DNA of 5,018 nt from Candidatus Brocadiaceae bacterium (GTDB lineage: Bacteria > Planctomycetota > Brocadiia > Brocadiales > Bathyanammoxibiaceae). Both the position numbers and the translations under genes were made by a program. Of the stretch, positions 4,364 to 5,018 are shown in pieces. The notes below the pieces were generated by a model. That model saw only the letters and a program-made list of their open reading frames with translations, was not told the origin of the DNA and made no database searches. The stretch lies in assembly GCA_030018855.1 (NCBI GenBank), contig JASEHG010000146.1, positions 1 to 5,018 on the forward strand. The letters are read 5' to 3'. The stretch's first letter is position 1. Each line of letters begins with the position of its first letter.

Positions 4364-5018
4364 ATGTTCGGTGACAAAGTTTCTAAGGCCAAAAAGGCAG
4401 TGAAGAAGAGACCCTATGACGTAGAGGCCTATTACGAACTGGCCGAGGCATACAAAGAAAAGGGCCTGCTGGCAGAGGCTGTGGCAGAATACAAAAAGGC
4501 CCTCACCCTGAACTTTACCCATACGGAGTCCAGACGCGGCCTGGCCGTCGTGTATATGAAGCTAGGTATGCTGGAAGAGGCCATTATGGAATACAAAAAG
4601 ATTGTGGGTATCAACCCACATGCTAAGGACGCCTATCATCAGTTGGGACTCCTCTACAGCCAGAGAGGTCAGCTAGAGGAGGCCGTATACGCCCTGAAGA
4701 AGGCGGTACAAATAAACCCTTATCATGCCCAGGCCCACCACGGCTTGGCAGAGGTTTATCGCAAGAGGGGGATGAATGCCGAGGCCACGGCAGAGTATGA
4801 GAAGGCCAAGGCACTGGGGGTGGGAGTGTCACACCCAGTACCAGAGACTGCGGGTGTGATAGTACCCGCCGAAAAAGGGGCCCCAGGGGGGAGCGGCCCT
4901 ACTACCCCACCACCACGTACTGGGGCTACTCCAGTAGAGAAAGTGGCAGGGCCGGTCCAAGTAGGGGCACGTTGCAACGTGCCCCTACCTCAGGCCGCAG
5001 CCCCACCGCCTGTGCCTG
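4364..5018 (+). CDS. TPR-repeat protein with Pro/Ala-rich tail, 3' truncated by window
   Basis: The frame stays open to the window end (218 codons from 4364). Four TPRs follow a basic 18-residue start: about 19-52, 53-86, 87-120 and 121-152, with conserved features such as AYYELAEAYKEKG, EEAIMEY and INP turns. From about residue 155 the sequence turns into a Pro/Ala/Gly/Thr-rich, probably disordered region (PGGSGPTTPPP, AAAPPPVP). Residues 200-209 are encoded by the 28-bp palindrome plus two bases. There is no signal peptide or lipobox, unlike the upstream TPR lipoprotein, so it is probably cytoplasmic. What follows the Pro-rich stretch cannot be seen. A start at ATG 4352, or GTG 4307 within the hairpin, is also in frame. 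TPR proteins act as interaction scaffolds; the partner is unknown. Confidence 0.85.
   Translation, partial: MFGDKVSKAKKAVKKRPYDVEAYYELAEAYKEKGLLAEAVAEYKKALTLNFTHTESRRGLAVVYMKLGMLEEAIMEYKKIVGINPHAKDAYHQLGLLYSQRGQLEEAVYALKKAVQINPYHAQAHHGLAEVYRKRGMNAEATAEYEKAKALGVGVSHPVPETAGVIVPAEKGAPGGSGPTTPPPRTGATPVEKVAGPVQVGARCNVPLPQAAAPPPVP
4961..4988. repeat. Perfect 28-bp palindrome, copy 2, inside the TPR gene
   Basis: Identical over all 28 bases to the copy at 2607-2634, plus the same CT after it. It lies in frame within the open TPR gene and is translated as VGARCNVPLP. This interrupts an otherwise Pro/Ala/Gly/Thr-rich stretch with the only cysteine in the visible protein. The Pro-rich character continues on both sides in the same frame, so the element has not broken the gene within the window. 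Confidence 0.9.

Noticed and set aside
4623..4977. Two overlapping minus-strand frames near the right end
   Set aside because: They are antisense to the TPR gene and its Pro-rich tail. Pro/Gly-rich coding DNA commonly leaves open antisense frames.
1..5018. CRISPR array, tRNA or insertion sequence
   Set aside because: No regularly spaced direct repeats, no cloverleaf-like sequence and no transposase motifs were seen on either strand.

Overview
The window (about 5 kb, roughly 50% GC) looks like a chromosomal piece of a Gram-negative-type bacterium. It encodes a predicted lipoprotein with a lipobox, a Sec-exported protein, and signalling genes with good Shine-Dalgarno (SD) sites. Frequent AGG/AGA arginine codons, dense TPR proteins and GTAGGGGC...GCCCCTAC palindromes would fit lineages such as Nitrospirota, Desulfobacterota or anammox-type Planctomycetota. 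That placement is a weak inference; no marker gene is present.

Left part (1-2610, all + strand): the last 19 codons of one universal stress protein (Usp), a 216-bp spacer with two sigma70-like promoters and an operator-like TGATAC repeat cluster, then a complete Usp, a receiver-only response regulator and a REC-REC-GGDEF diguanylate cyclase. The last three run in the same direction with gaps of 33 and 64 bp and probably form a stress/c-di-GMP signalling operon. The cyclase has a degenerate first receiver, an intact second receiver, a GGEEF active site and an RxxD inhibitory site. No histidine kinase is visible.

Middle (2611-3540): a convergent minus-strand gene for an unrecognised exported protein of about 204 residues. 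A 248-bp divergent intergenic region follows, holding nested inverted repeats and one candidate promoter for each direction.

Right part (3541-5018, + strand): a TPR lipoprotein made of six back-to-back 34-residue repeats, a structured 44-nt hairpin, and a second TPR gene without a signal peptide that runs off the window. The second TPR protein has four TPR repeats and a Pro/Ala/Gly-rich tail.

The most notable non-gene signal is a perfect 28-bp palindrome present twice (2607-2634 and 4961-4988). The first copy supplies the stop codon of the diguanylate cyclase. The second lies inside the open TPR gene and is read in frame as ten residues in the Pro-rich tail. This resembles a dispersed palindromic element tolerated inside coding sequence. 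I found no CRISPR array, tRNA, rRNA, transposase or clear new defence or metabolic system.
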